Shown piece after piece: positions 44,285-53,350 of a stretch of DNA of 64,000 nucleotides. The position numbers were made by a program, and so were the translations under genes. How positions within the stretch are numbered: position 1 is the first letter of the stretch; each line of letters opens with the position of its first letter. Source of the DNA: UBA4427 sp045106235 (GTDB lineage Bacteria > Myxococcota_A > UBA9160 > UBA4427); assembly GCA_045106235.1 (NCBI GenBank), contig JBGCEJ010000011.1, forward strand, positions 124,001 through 188,000, in the 5' to 3' direction. The notes under the pieces are model-generated. The model was not told where the DNA came from and did not search any database. It worked only from the letters and a program-made list of their open reading frames with translations.

Positions 44285-46030
44285 TTAGGCCGACTCAGCG
44301 GGGCTGGCGGAGGGGGTGGGCTGAACGGCTTCCTCAGCATGGCCGGCGACTCGCAGGACCTCTTCAAGCGTGGTGATGCGTTTCGCTGCAAGGTCAAGTG
44401 CGCAATGAGAGAGGGGTTTGAATCCTTCTGACTGGTTCGCGGCATGGATGTAGGCGTTGGTGTCGTTCTTCCGGAGTGCGTCGGCCATCGCCTCGTTGAT
44501 CTCGAGAAGCTCGTAGATCCCCGTTCGCCCCTTGTACCCGGTGCCATTGCATTTTGGGCATCCACTTCCTCGCTTGAAATCGTGCTGTTCGGCCTTTGGG
44601 CCGACCTTCGCGCGAAGCCACATCTTTTCGGGGTTGCTGAGTTCGTAACTTTCGGCGCACGAATCACAGATCTTGCGCACGAGTCTCTGGGCGAGAACGG
44701 CGGTGAGTGCGGAAGCGACGAGGAAGCCTTCGGCGCCCATGTCGAGGAGGCGGGCGGCACTGCCTGCGGCGCTATTCGTATGCAGCGTTGAAAATACGAG
44801 ATGGCCTGTCATCGCCGAGCGGAGTGCGATCTCGGCGGTCTCCTGATCGCGCATCTCACCAATCATCACAACGTCGGGGTCCTGGCGAAGAGCCGAGCGC
44901 AGAACGGATGCGAAGCTCAGGCCAATCTTGGTATTGACTTGAACCTGCTGGATCCGTGGCATGCGGTATTCAACCGGATCCTCCGCGGAAATGATTTTTT
45001 TGGTCGCCTCGTTCAGTTCAGCGAGAGCGCCGTAAAGGGTCGTCGTCTTACCGCTGCCGGTGGGGCCTGTGACGAGGATGAGGCCATGGGGTTGTTGGAT
45101 GAAATGACGAAAGCGTTCGAGGATTCGTTCGGGCATGCCGACATGGCCGAGCCCGAGCGCATCCTCGCTCTGGTCGAGCAGGCGCATGACGACGGACTCG
45201 CCCCACTGGACAGGCATGGTCGACACGCGAACGTCGACGCTGCGACTTTTTACGCGAATGTTGAATCGGCCGTCCTGGGGCAGGCGGCGTTCCGAAATAT
45301 TGAGGCCGGACATCAACTTCAGACGCAGGACCAAGGCGGAGGCGATCCGCGTTTCCTTCATGACCTGTTCGTGAAGGACGCCGTCGATGCGCTGGCGAAT
45401 CCGCAAGCAACTCTCATCGGGCTCGATGTGAATATCGGAAGTACCGGTCTGGACTGCGTCTTCGAAAATCGATCTGAGCAGGCGGACGACTGCCGCTTCA
45501 CTTTCTTCCAACCCGTTTTCGAGCTTGGCGAGATCGAAATCGCTCCCCGTATCGAGCTCTTCGTGGAGTTCCTCGGCGAGGGTATGGATTTCACTGGTCC
45601 GCCGGTAGTTCCGGTCGATGGCGGCGAGGAGTTCGGATTCGCGGACGACGGCGGGCTCCATCGTCATCTTGATCAGACGCTCGATTTCATCCATCGCGAA
45701 GATGTTTGTCGGGTCTGCCATGCCGACGGTGGCAATTCCGTTTTTGGTATCCAGGACGATGGCCCGAAAACGGCGCGCGTAGGACTCGGGCAAGAGGCCG
45801 ACGATATCGGGCTTGGTCTCGTACCGGGCGAGGTCGACACAGGGGATATCGAGCTGCTGTGAAAGGAAGTCGAGGAAGCGGTCCTCGTCGAGGTAGCCGG
45901 CTTCAATGAGCTGACGGCCGAGTTTTAGCCCGGTCTTTCGCTGTTCAGCCAGCGCATTTTCAAGCTGGGCTTCGGAGATGACCTTGTTTTCGACGAGGAG
46001 TTCGCCGATTCGGATCTTCTTGCGCGCCAC
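44285..46030 (-). CDS. mshE: MSHA biogenesis ATPase MshE with c-di-GMP-binding N-domain
   Basis: A 581-residue pilus extension ATPase from a GTG start with an AAGGAGAG site. The MshEN domain has two tandem 24-residue c-di-GMP motifs: residues 7-30 (RIGELLVENKVIS...Q) and 36-59 (KLGRQLIEAGYLD...Q), following the published RLGxxL pattern closely. The ATPase part has Walker A GPTGSGKTT, Asp box, Walker B (RQDPDVVMIGEMRD) and His box (GHLVFSTLHTNSA). A tetracysteine zinc site is formed by CDSC and CPKC. Pilus extension is therefore expected to be activated by c-di-GMP as in Vibrio. Confidence 0.94.
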   Translation of the reverse strand: MARKKIRIGELLVENKVISEAQLENALAEQRKTGLKLGRQLIEAGYLDEDRFLDFLSQQLDIPCVDLARYETKPDIVGLLPESYARRFRAIVLDTKNGIATVGMADPTNIFAMDEIERLIKMTMEPAVVRESELLAAIDRNYRRTSEIHTLAEELHEELDTGSDFDLAKLENGLEESEAAVVRLLRSIFEDAVQTGTSDIHIEPDESCLRIRQRIDGVLHEQVMKETRIASALVLRLKLMSGLNISERRLPQDGRFNIRVKSRSVDVRVSTMPVQWGESVVMRLLDQSEDALGLGHVGMPERILERFRHFIQQPHGLILVTGPTGSGKTTTLYGALAELNEATKKIISAEDPVEYRMPRIQQVQVNTKIGLSFASVLRSALRQDPDVVMIGEMRDQETAEIALRSAMTGHLVFSTLHTNSAAGSAARLLDMGAEGFLVASALTAVLAQRLVRKICDSCAESYELSNPEKMWLRAKVGPKAEQHDFKRGSGCPKCNGTGYKGRTGIYELLEINEAMADALRKNDTNAYIHAANQSEGFKPLSHCALDLAAKRITTLEEVLRVAGHAEEAVQPTPSASPAESA

Positions 46031-46033
46031 TTT

Positions 46034-47563
46034 CTAGCTCTCCTTGCTGAGGGCGGCGATCCGCGCAGAGACCCAGCCGCGAGAGCTTCCCGGGAGCTCT
46101 CCGAGCTGAAGCGCGATGCGGTAGACATCGAGGGCTTCTGCGCCGCGCCCGCGCGCTTCGAGAGAAATGCCGAGTCCCATCCAATGTTTGGGTTTGTTCG
46201 GAAAGCGTCGAAGAATCGACTCGTAGCGTTCGATCGCAGAGTCGTGCTGGCCGTTTTTCTGCAGGTAGGCCGCGGTCAGCGCATGGACCTCGGGAGAGGT
46301 GGGGATCGAGAGCCGGGCTTCGTTGAGAAGCTGGATGGCCGCCGCGAGATCGCTTTCGGCAACGATCTGGGCATGGGCCATGAGATAGCCCGTCTGCTTG
46401 GGTGCGTTTTTGCGTGCCGCGCGGATAAGGGTGAGGGCCTCGTTCATGCGTCCATCTTCGACGAGCGTAAAAGCACCTTCGATGATGGCTTGGGCGTTGT
46501 TTGGGGCAGCGGTCCGCGCCTTCAAATACAAGCGCGTTGCCGTCTCGAGGTCGCCTGATTTCTTGGCAGCTCGGGCTTCCTTGATGGCGCGCTGACCGCG
46601 CTGACGGGCGTCTTCCAGGTCGACGCGCTGTTGATCTCGACTGGAACGAGCGATCGTCATGGCGCCGGATTCGGACTCGTTCCCGCGCGCTTGCGAGGTT
46701 GTCCGCGTTTTTTGCGTCGTAAACGTGCCGGGCCGTTCGGCCTCGGTTGATTCGGCGGTTGCGGTGGTGGTTGGGGTGCCGGTTGCGGTCGCGCCGAGCT
46801 TCCTGAGCGTGGACCTCTTCGCTCTATGATTGGTCTTTGAGGAGGGCGCTGCTTTTGCGGTGTGGGTGGCGGGCTGGAAGTCGATGATCACAACCGCACC
46901 TTCCGCGTTCTCGATGCGCTGGCTCTGAACGCGCGCATCGGAGTCGAGGGTGAACTGCAGTCGGATCGCGTTTTTTTCGCGCAGCGTTTGGATGCTGCGA
47001 ATCGCCGTTCCGAAAAGATCCAGCACAGGAAGTGCTTCGTGCAGGGCAGTGCTCTCGAGTAGGATCTCGAAGTCTCCGGCTTCGCGCCCAGCCTCGATTC
47101 GGTAGTCCGGGCTTCGATCGGTGGTGATCTCGACGCGAGTGGATTGACCCGAGGGCTTCACTCGGATCGCCTTCAGTGCAATCGGGCGATCGATTCGAAG
47201 GTCCTGGACCGGTGAGGCGAATGAAGGCAGGGATGAGTTGGAGTGAAGCGTGCCGAGCCGCGGCGAGGGTCGGGGCGCGCTGACTTCCGGCAGAACCTCG
47301 CTTGTTCCGGCGCGGGCGATCTCTACGGAGGATGCGGCTGTCGTTTCTTGCGACGGGACCCCCGCATCCAATCGGGCGAACGCGAATCCTGCGCATCCCG
47401 CGGCAATGAGCGTGACTGCAGCTGGGAGGTGGCGGCTTGGCGACGTGGCTTGTCGCGGGCGGGGCTTGCTCGGGGCGAGGCCCGCGAGCGGCTCAGCATC
47501 ACTGCGCTTTGCACCGTTTCGATTTCGGTCGAGTTCGACCAGCAGATCATTGACGAGGCTCAT
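46034..47563 (-). CDS. mshN: MSHA biogenesis protein MshN with AMIN-like and TPR regions
   Basis: A 509-residue protein. The N-terminus MSLVNDLLVELDRNR is typical of MshN, followed by one membrane helix (LPAAVTLIAAGCAGFAFARL). Residues about 120-235 look like an AMIN domain (IRVKPSGQSTRVEITTDRSPDY, later LREKNAIRLQFTLDSDARV), which in other proteins binds peptidoglycan. After a Thr-rich linker come TPR repeats from about 325 to 500. Vibrio-type MshN is smaller and lacks a clear AMIN part, so this version may connect the machine to the cell wall as PilQ does. It lies 3 bases before mshE. Confidence 0.8.
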   Translation of the reverse strand: MSLVNDLLVELDRNRNGAKRSDAEPLAGLAPSKPRPRQATSPSRHLPAAVTLIAAGCAGFAFARLDAGVPSQETTAASSVEIARAGTSEVLPEVSAPRPSPRLGTLHSNSSLPSFASPVQDLRIDRPIALKAIRVKPSGQSTRVEITTDRSPDYRIEAGREAGDFEILLESTALHEALPVLDLFGTAIRSIQTLREKNAIRLQFTLDSDARVQSQRIENAEGAVVIIDFQPATHTAKAAPSSKTNHRAKRSTLRKLGATATGTPTTTATAESTEAERPGTFTTQKTRTTSQARGNESESGAMTIARSSRDQQRVDLEDARQRGQRAIKEARAAKKSGDLETATRLYLKARTAAPNNAQAIIEGAFTLVEDGRMNEALTLIRAARKNAPKQTGYLMAHAQIVAESDLAAAIQLLNEARLSIPTSPEVHALTAAYLQKNGQHDSAIERYESILRRFPNKPKHWMGLGISLEARGRGAEALDVYRIALQLGELPGSSRGWVSARIAALSKES

Positions 47564-47575
47564 ATCTAAAGATTC

Positions 47576-48478
47576 CTAGCCCTGAAAGGGGCGCCAGGTT
47601 GAGGGAGCGGTCGGGGCAGAGAGCCGCCGGACGGTCTTACCGCGGAAGAGCGGGCGTGTGCGCCAGCGTTGAATCCCGTCGGTGTCTTCGAGGGCGCGGA
47701 CGACATGGCGGCGTCCTACCTGGTATTCGCGATCGGCCATCGCTGCGATCAGGCTCTTGTGGCAGAGAATGTTGACGAGGCGAGGGATACCGCCACTTCC
47801 GCGGTGGATGCGTTCAATGGAGGCTGGCGTGAAGACCGATTTTTCTTTGGCTCCCGCGTGGAGCATGCGCCGCCGGATATAGGTGCGGCAGGTTTCGCGG
47901 TCGAGCGGTCTCAGCTTCGTGCTGAAGGAGACGCGCTGCTGTAATTGGCGGAGATGATAGTCGGCGAGTTTTTCGTCCAGCTCGGGCTGTCCGAAGAGCA
48001 CGACTTGGATCAGCTTGCCGTCGGCACTTTCGATGTTGGACAGCAGCCGGAGTTCCTCGAGAGTTTCGGGGGGCATCGCCTGGGCTTCGTCAACGAAAAT
48101 GATCGCGCGTCCACCACAGCTGGCGATCATGAAGAGCATTTTGCGAATGCTCTTTTGAAGGCGATGCAGGCTTGCGTTCGCAGGGGCTGAATCGCCGAGT
48201 TCGTCGGCAACAGAAAGAAGGAGGTCATGCGGGCTCAGGGACGGGTTCGGCAGGTATACCGTGACGTCTTCCGGCGCCGGATTTGCGAGTAGGCTGCGGC
48301 AAAGCGCGGTTTTTCCCGTGCCGACTTCGCCGACGACTTTGATGAAGCCTTCCCCTGTGCGAAGACCGAACTGAACGGTGTTGTACGCTTCACGATGTTC
48401 GGGCAAGTCGATATAGACGCGCCCATTGGAGAGCGCTTCAAAGGGCAACCGCTTGAGGCCGAAATGTTCGAGGTACAT
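47576..48478 (-). CDS. mshM: MSHA biogenesis AAA+ ATPase MshM (ExeA-like)
   Basis: A 300-residue AAA+ ATPase. ATG 48478 gives the classic N-terminus MYLEHFGLKRLPFE. Walker A is GEVGTGKTALCR, Walker B is AIIFVDEAQAM, and the sensor/arginine region includes LSNIESADGKLIQVVLFGQPEL. ExeA relatives use ATP to place secretins across peptidoglycan; here the secretin gene is adjacent (17-base gap). Unlike ExeA it lacks a C-terminal peptidoglycan-binding extension. It sits 12 bases before mshN. Confidence 0.88.
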   Translation of the reverse strand: MYLEHFGLKRLPFEALSNGRVYIDLPEHREAYNTVQFGLRTGEGFIKVVGEVGTGKTALCRSLLANPAPEDVTVYLPNPSLSPHDLLLSVADELGDSAPANASLHRLQKSIRKMLFMIASCGGRAIIFVDEAQAMPPETLEELRLLSNIESADGKLIQVVLFGQPELDEKLADYHLRQLQQRVSFSTKLRPLDRETCRTYIRRRMLHAGAKEKSVFTPASIERIHRGSGGIPRLVNILCHKSLIAAMADREYQVGRRHVVRALEDTDGIQRWRTRPLFRGKTVRRLSAPTAPSTWRPFQG

Positions 48479-48495
48479 GAGGCGTGCCTTTCGAC

Positions 48496-50259
48496 TTATT
48501 TGCTGACCGGAGGCATAGGCGGGAGCCATCCGTCGAGTGAAAGTTCTTCGTCCCGGATCTCGTGCTCTGATTTCCAGGCTTCGTCCATTCGGGTGGAAGT
48601 GGAGCGGAGCTCCTGTCCCCAGGTCGTGTTATCGACGACGACGGGGCGAAGCAGAATCACGAGTTCGGTGCGCGAGTTTCCGAGCTTCGAGTGCTCGAAG
48701 AGCCGGCCGAGAAAGGGGATTCGACTGACGAGAGGGACGCCGAAGGTTTCATCCCGAGAATCGTTTTGAATGAGTCCGCCGATGACGACGACCTGCCCGC
48801 TGCGCGCGCGCACGATGCTGTCCGACTCGCGAATGCTCGAAAAGGCGAGGGGCAGCTCTTGAAGCTCGTTGGCGACGGTGAAGCTCTTCGTTTGGTCAAT
48901 GACTTCGGTGACGGCGGGATGCACGTGGAGAACGACCTCGTCGTTATCACTGATCTGCGGTGTGACATCGAGGGCGATGCCCGAGAAGAAGGGGGTCAGC
49001 GTGACGTTTGGATTGGAGGTGGTGGCTGTGCCCGTCACGGTTGTGGTGGAAATCTCGGTGACGAAGAATTCATCGCTGCCAACTTTGATCACCGCTTTCT
49101 GATTGTTCACGGTGGAGATGCGGGGATTGGAGAGGGTACGGACGCTGCCCTGGGTCTCGAGCAGCTCGATGAAGGCGCTGAACTTGTCGGCTTGGATCGC
49201 CAGCGAAAAGACGCCACCGAAGAGGCTGCCTGCGGAGCTTGCGAGAATGTCGGAGAGCGGTGGCCCTGCGTCTTGTTGCGTACCGCGGCTATCGGAAAAG
49301 CCGGTGTTGAAAACAGAGCCGCCGCCGGACTGTCCGATCAGGCCGGTATCGCCGTTATGGGTCGAGAGCTGCGCCCAGTTGATCCCGGATTGGAAGCCGT
49401 CGTTTAAGGCGACTTCAAGAATCTTGGCCTCGAGGATGACGACGCGGTTCAGTCGGGATTCGGCAGAGCGAAGATACTCAGCGACCTTCGAAAGCTCTTC
49501 AGGGAGGCCGCGCACGACCAGCAAACCCGCATTCGGACTAGCGACGACGGAGCGTCCCGTGCCCTCGCCGACGATGGCATCGACGCTTGTGATGACCTCT
49601 TCCCAGAGATTCGATTCGCTCATGGTTTGAATTCGGCTTCCGGTCAGCATACCGCCGGGTTGCTGTCCTTGGCCGCCTTGCTGTCCTTGCGGGAAGTTGC
49701 CCCCGTTTGCGACCTGGTTCTGACCGCCGACTTGATCGGAGATCTGTCCTGAACTGACACGGGTCTCGGAACTCCCGGTACGTTCGAGATTCAGGTAGTC
49801 GAGGTGGAAGACCTTGGTGCGAAGGCCCGTGGGCAGGACGAGGAACCCCGTGCGTGTCCGCTCAAATCCAAAGCCGTAGGCCTGCTGAACCGTGTCGAGG
49901 ACTTCTTCGACGGTGACGTCGCGAAGAGAAAGTGAGATCTCGCCGGCGACACCGGGGGCGAGGGTTAGGCTATAGGGCGTGTCTTCGACGAGGCTCATGA
50001 AGAACTGGCGTGCGGGGGCACGGTCGACCGTAACGTCGAAGCGAGGTTCGGGAGCGCTTGGCTCTTTCGTTGCGCTGCCCGTCATATTTGGGATCAGGGC
50101 ATCGACGATTTCTTGTGGCGGCGGTGGGCTTTGGAAACCGATTTCGTCCCGCGCCGAAAGGGACTCCGTCTTGGATCCCATTTGGGCACAGCTCCCCTGA
50201 AGCGAGACGCTTAGAAGGAGGAGCAAGGCGAAAGCTCGGCTGGTCGTGTTCGCACTCAT
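48496..50259 (-). CDS. mshL: MSHA secretin MshL
   Basis: A 587-residue outer-membrane secretin. A lipoprotein-type signal ends at LQGSC (Cys24). An N-terminal secretin/TonB short domain (FDVTVDRAPARQFFMSLVED) and an N-domain follow. A Gly/Gln/Asn-rich loop (NFPQGQQGGQGQQPGG) lies in the middle. The secretin core includes VVILEAKILEVALNDGFQSGINW, VRTLSNPRISTVNNQKAVIKVG and VVVIGGLIQNDSRDE, ending with VPFLG-like RIPFLGRLFEH and TELVILLRP. It forms the pore for the pilus. It overlaps mshK by ATGA. Confidence 0.93.
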   Translation of the reverse strand: MSANTTSRAFALLLLLSVSLQGSCAQMGSKTESLSARDEIGFQSPPPPQEIVDALIPNMTGSATKEPSAPEPRFDVTVDRAPARQFFMSLVEDTPYSLTLAPGVAGEISLSLRDVTVEEVLDTVQQAYGFGFERTRTGFLVLPTGLRTKVFHLDYLNLERTGSSETRVSSGQISDQVGGQNQVANGGNFPQGQQGGQGQQPGGMLTGSRIQTMSESNLWEEVITSVDAIVGEGTGRSVVASPNAGLLVVRGLPEELSKVAEYLRSAESRLNRVVILEAKILEVALNDGFQSGINWAQLSTHNGDTGLIGQSGGGSVFNTGFSDSRGTQQDAGPPLSDILASSAGSLFGGVFSLAIQADKFSAFIELLETQGSVRTLSNPRISTVNNQKAVIKVGSDEFFVTEISTTTVTGTATTSNPNVTLTPFFSGIALDVTPQISDNDEVVLHVHPAVTEVIDQTKSFTVANELQELPLAFSSIRESDSIVRARSGQVVVIGGLIQNDSRDETFGVPLVSRIPFLGRLFEHSKLGNSRTELVILLRPVVVDNTTWGQELRSTSTRMDEAWKSEHEIRDEELSLDGWLPPMPPVSK

Positions 50260-50732
50260 TTCGATATTCCTTCTTCCGCTCCGGCGCGCGCTGTGTTTTT
50301 GGCTGCGCGGGAAGAGGTGTTTCGCCTCGAGGACGATCCGGTCTTTTTGATTGATTCGTGTTTGAGGCTGAGCTCAATGGCTTTTCCGCTTCGAGTCAGG
50401 CGGACGCTGTCCTTTGAGATCGTGATGATGCGTGCGGACTCGATGGATTCGTTTTCATGAACGCGACGGCCGTTGATGATCGCGACACGGCGCCCGGCGG
50501 CGTGCAAAATGGCTTGTAGCTCAAGGGGACGGTTGGCCGGCGCTCCTGCCTTTGCTTGCGCCGAGGCGGATAAGGCGGAGGGCGGTCGGGTGGGATCGGA
50601 AAACCGTTCGTTCGCATGAGCCAGGGAGGCTGCTGCGATGCAGACGATGCAGGCGATGCAGGCCATGCTGGAGATGCTCGCGACGAAGCGAGTCAGCTTG
50701 ACAGGGATGAGAGTGCTTCGAATTTTAGACAC
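50256..50732 (-). CDS. mshK: MSHA biogenesis protein MshK
   Basis: A 158-residue exported protein from a GTG start that overlaps mshJ by 8 bases. The signal contains VASISSMACIACIVCIAAASLAHA; the mature part starts ERFSDPTRPP, the key motif of MshK and PilP-like proteins. LELQAILHAAGRRVAIINGRRV resembles a PilP/GspC homology-region fold. It probably links the inner-membrane complex with the secretin. The tail is Lys/Arg/Ser-rich. Confidence 0.85.
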   Translation of the reverse strand: MSKIRSTLIPVKLTRFVASISSMACIACIVCIAAASLAHANERFSDPTRPPSALSASAQAKAGAPANRPLELQAILHAAGRRVAIINGRRVHENESIESARIITISKDSVRLTRSGKAIELSLKHESIKKTGSSSRRNTSSRAAKNTARAGAEEGISK

Positions 50733-51459
50733 CGATCCACTCCTCGCTGTGACTAATGGTGTGAAAGTCGATCGTCACGGTCGCCGTGGGGTAGGATTCG
50801 ACGCGGTAATCCAGGTTGTCCCACATGAGGTGGAAGCGGGATTGTTCGACGCGCTGGAGGTAGTCGACCGTCGATCTGAAATCGCCCCGGACTTCGATTC
50901 GAACGCCGTGCCGAAAGAGCTTTTCGATTCCCAGGTCTCCGTCCGCAAGACGTTCGTTGGTGTCGCCCGGCGCGGAGGTGGCATTTTCCTCGGCTACGGA
51001 ATCGAGGCGGGCACCGACTCGGTGGGGCGGCGTGCTTTCCAGGCGGACGAGGTGTAGGCCCGGCGATTCCGCGAGCAGCTCTTCGAGGACGCTCACGATG
51101 GCATGCGGTGGCACGAGGCCTTCGATTTCTGAAGCCATGCGCTTTTCGATCTCTGCGATCTGCGTCTTGACCAGCTCGGTATCCGCGAGAATGCGTCGTT
51201 CTTCTTCGCTCGGTTCCGGTGAAGCCAGCGCTGCGAGTTCCTGTTCTTTGATCGCTTGGGCATCGCGCGTACGGCTCGTTCCGATTTCAACGCGGTGTCG
51301 GTCGCTCGCGATGGGTTGAATCGCGACGAGATCGATCAAGAAGAATACGAGTCCCACGGCGAGTGCGGAGATCATGATGCGCTCGCGAATCGGGCGGTCT
51401 GCGAAGGCAGCATCTGCAGAATTGAGCTTTTCGCGCATCGAATCGTTGAGAGGGATCAT
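50725..51459 (-). CDS. mshJ: MSHA biogenesis protein MshJ
   Basis: A 244-residue PilO-like inner-membrane protein. One N-terminal helix (RIMISALAVGLVFFLIDLVAI) is followed by coiled coil (residues 60-130) and a ferredoxin-like domain. LFRHGVRIEVRGDFRSTVDYLQRVEQ and WDNLDYRVESYPTATVTIDFHTIS are characteristic of MshJ. It overlaps mshI by ATGA. It is expected to pair with MshI to align the pilus machine. Confidence 0.87.
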   Translation of the reverse strand: MIPLNDSMREKLNSADAAFADRPIRERIMISALAVGLVFFLIDLVAIQPIASDRHRVEIGTSRTRDAQAIKEQELAALASPEPSEEERRILADTELVKTQIAEIEKRMASEIEGLVPPHAIVSVLEELLAESPGLHLVRLESTPPHRVGARLDSVAEENATSAPGDTNERLADGDLGIEKLFRHGVRIEVRGDFRSTVDYLQRVEQSRFHLMWDNLDYRVESYPTATVTIDFHTISHSEEWIGV

Positions 51460-53054
51460 GGCCGGGCCGCTCCTTCTTCGGATTCATCCGCCGTCGAGCT
51501 GATTTTGAAGGCGATGCCCTGTTTGTCATCGTCCGTCGTATTCATCTGGAAGGTTCGGAAACGCCGATCGGCGTAGCCGGATTCGTCGCCGAGCTGCCGC
51601 AGGAAAATCGGGAGATCTTCGGGGCTCAGTGACCGGCCTTCGAGCGCGACAGAATTCTCTGAGTTCCGGAGTGCAATGCGTTCGAGCCATACGCCCGGTG
51701 TGTCTTGCCGAGCGAGGCCGAGGAGAAGTTCCGAAAACGGCGCCAAGGCTTCGCCTTCCGTTGTTCCGATATCCCGCAGCATGGCGAGGCGGGCATCTCG
51801 CTGGGAGCGCAACTGCGCGAGGCGTTCTTCGGGGCTTGCTGCCGCGGCGCGGACAGCCGCTTGCTCAAGGAGGCCTTCGACTTGGGACTCGGTCTCGCTG
51901 CGCTGTGCTTCAAGTTGGGCGAGCTGCGTTTTCTCGCGGCCTAGCCAGTGAGCGGTCACACCGGCGTAGATGCAAAAGACAACACCGAGTAGCGCTGCGA
52001 CACGCAAGAGCGTGAAGAGGTCGAGTCCCGCTGACTTCTTTTTTAGGCTGCCCGGGACAAGGGCGTCGCCGACGCCTTCCTTATTCGCCACGGCACATCC
52101 CGCAGCGAGCGTGAGGCTCGGTAGGATTTGCGAGGGCGGTGGTTCAGCGAAATCGAAGAAGCGTTCGAGATCGAAGGACTCGATTTGCATGGGGCGAAGC
52201 GCTTCGCTCAGCGCCGGAACGAGAGGGCTCAGGTCTGAACGACTCGGCATCATCACGAGCCGCGAAGCTGGGGCGCGTCCGTATTCACTTTCGTAGTAGT
52301 CGAGAGAACGCTGGACATCGAGGAGCAATGGGTCGAGCTGTTGCAGAATCTCGAAGCCCGCGGGTTCCTCTGCTTCTGTTGCGTTTTGGGCGATATCCTC
52401 GATGGAGTCGATATCGACATGCATGTTGCGGGCGAGGAAGAGGTGTCCTTCTTGGGACAGGGTGACGAGGCTGGCTTTTTCCTCGATGCGAAGGAGTGCG
52501 CTCCCGGCGACGACTTCAGGGAGTCGTGTCTCGAGGGCGACCATGACGGTTTCTGGCGTTTCAAATCCGCTGAGGCTGAGGCCGGAGTCGGAGATCGCAT
52601 GGGCTAAATCTGATAGAGGATCGTGTCGCCCGGCGATGACGAACATGCGCGACGTGCGGGCACGGGCGGCATCTTCAGGGATCGTGAGTGTCGCTAAGGC
52701 TGCGGATTCAACATCGAATTCAATCAGATCTTGAACGAGCCAGCGTGTGGCTTCGGCCAGTTCTTCGTCCGGAACATTTGGCGGACGTTCGACGAGGCGC
52801 AGGCTGTACTGCTCCTCAGAGAGTGCGCAGCGAACCGGCCACCCGTTCAGCTTGTGATTCGCAACGAAGGTCTGGAGTGCGGAGCCGAGGTCATCGACCG
52901 AGGCGAAATCCAGCGCCTCCCAAGCCACGATACGAGGCTTGCCGTCGCTTTCGCCATCGCATGCGACCACAGTGGCACGAGCACCGCTGAGCGCGATGCC
53001 GACCATCTGTCTCTCGGTCGCGGCCGACCGTGATGAACGCCCCCAAAACCCCAA
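51456..53054 (-). CDS. mshI: MSHA biogenesis protein MshI (PilM/PilN-like fusion)
   Basis: About 532 residues; I prefer TTG 53054 because an AGAGGA site lies 8 bases before it, although TTG 53060 is in frame. The first 300 residues have the actin-like PilM type fold (VGIALSGARATVVAC, then LDVQRSLDYYESEYGR). A membrane helix (LLRVAALLGVVFCIYAGVTAHW) follows, then a coiled coil and a PilN-like C-domain (WLERIALRNSENSVALEGRSLS). This combined layout is usual for MshI. It is the first gene of the operon seen here; no mshH homologue precedes it. Confidence 0.87.
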   Translation of the reverse strand: MGFWGRSSRSAATERQMVGIALSGARATVVACDGESDGKPRIVAWEALDFASVDDLGSALQTFVANHKLNGWPVRCALSEEQYSLRLVERPPNVPDEELAEATRWLVQDLIEFDVESAALATLTIPEDAARARTSRMFVIAGRHDPLSDLAHAISDSGLSLSGFETPETVMVALETRLPEVVAGSALLRIEEKASLVTLSQEGHLFLARNMHVDIDSIEDIAQNATEAEEPAGFEILQQLDPLLLDVQRSLDYYESEYGRAPASRLVMMPSRSDLSPLVPALSEALRPMQIESFDLERFFDFAEPPPSQILPSLTLAAGCAVANKEGVGDALVPGSLKKKSAGLDLFTLLRVAALLGVVFCIYAGVTAHWLGREKTQLAQLEAQRSETESQVEGLLEQAAVRAAAASPEERLAQLRSQRDARLAMLRDIGTTEGEALAPFSELLLGLARQDTPGVWLERIALRNSENSVALEGRSLSPEDLPIFLRQLGDESGYADRRFRTFQMNTTDDDKQGIAFKISSTADESEEGAARP

Positions 53055-53350
53055 GGCCAAAGTCCTCTGCTCTCTCTATGCATGACATCTGCGGACCATG
53101 ACTCACATGGCCCTCGTTTCCGTTCGAATCTGCGCTTTCGAGCGGGCCGGATCGGCAAACTCTGAAAACCCCATTGCAATGGGAACGCAGCTCTTTTGCT
53201 GTTAACGGAAAATGCCGGCGAAAGTTGAGGAGTTGTCTATCGGATTCAGGCTTCTTGCCGATCTCGTTTCAGGGATCTCGGCAAGGGGCAGGGGATCACC
53301 GGAGGTCTGCCTCGGGCGTTCTGCTGATCAGACTTTGTGGGGTGACTTGA
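53055..53350. promoter_or_regulatory. Upstream region of the msh operon with a 14-bp palindrome
   Basis: This 296-base gap holds no supportable gene. A perfect palindrome CCCATTGCAATGGG lies at 53170-53183, about 115 bases upstream of mshI, and is a candidate operator. A promoter for the operon is expected but I could not fix -35/-10 boxes. Confidence 0.4.

Noticed and set aside
44801..45862. 353-residue plus-strand open frame antisense to mshE
   Set aside because: mshE has all ATPase motifs; the antisense frame shows none.
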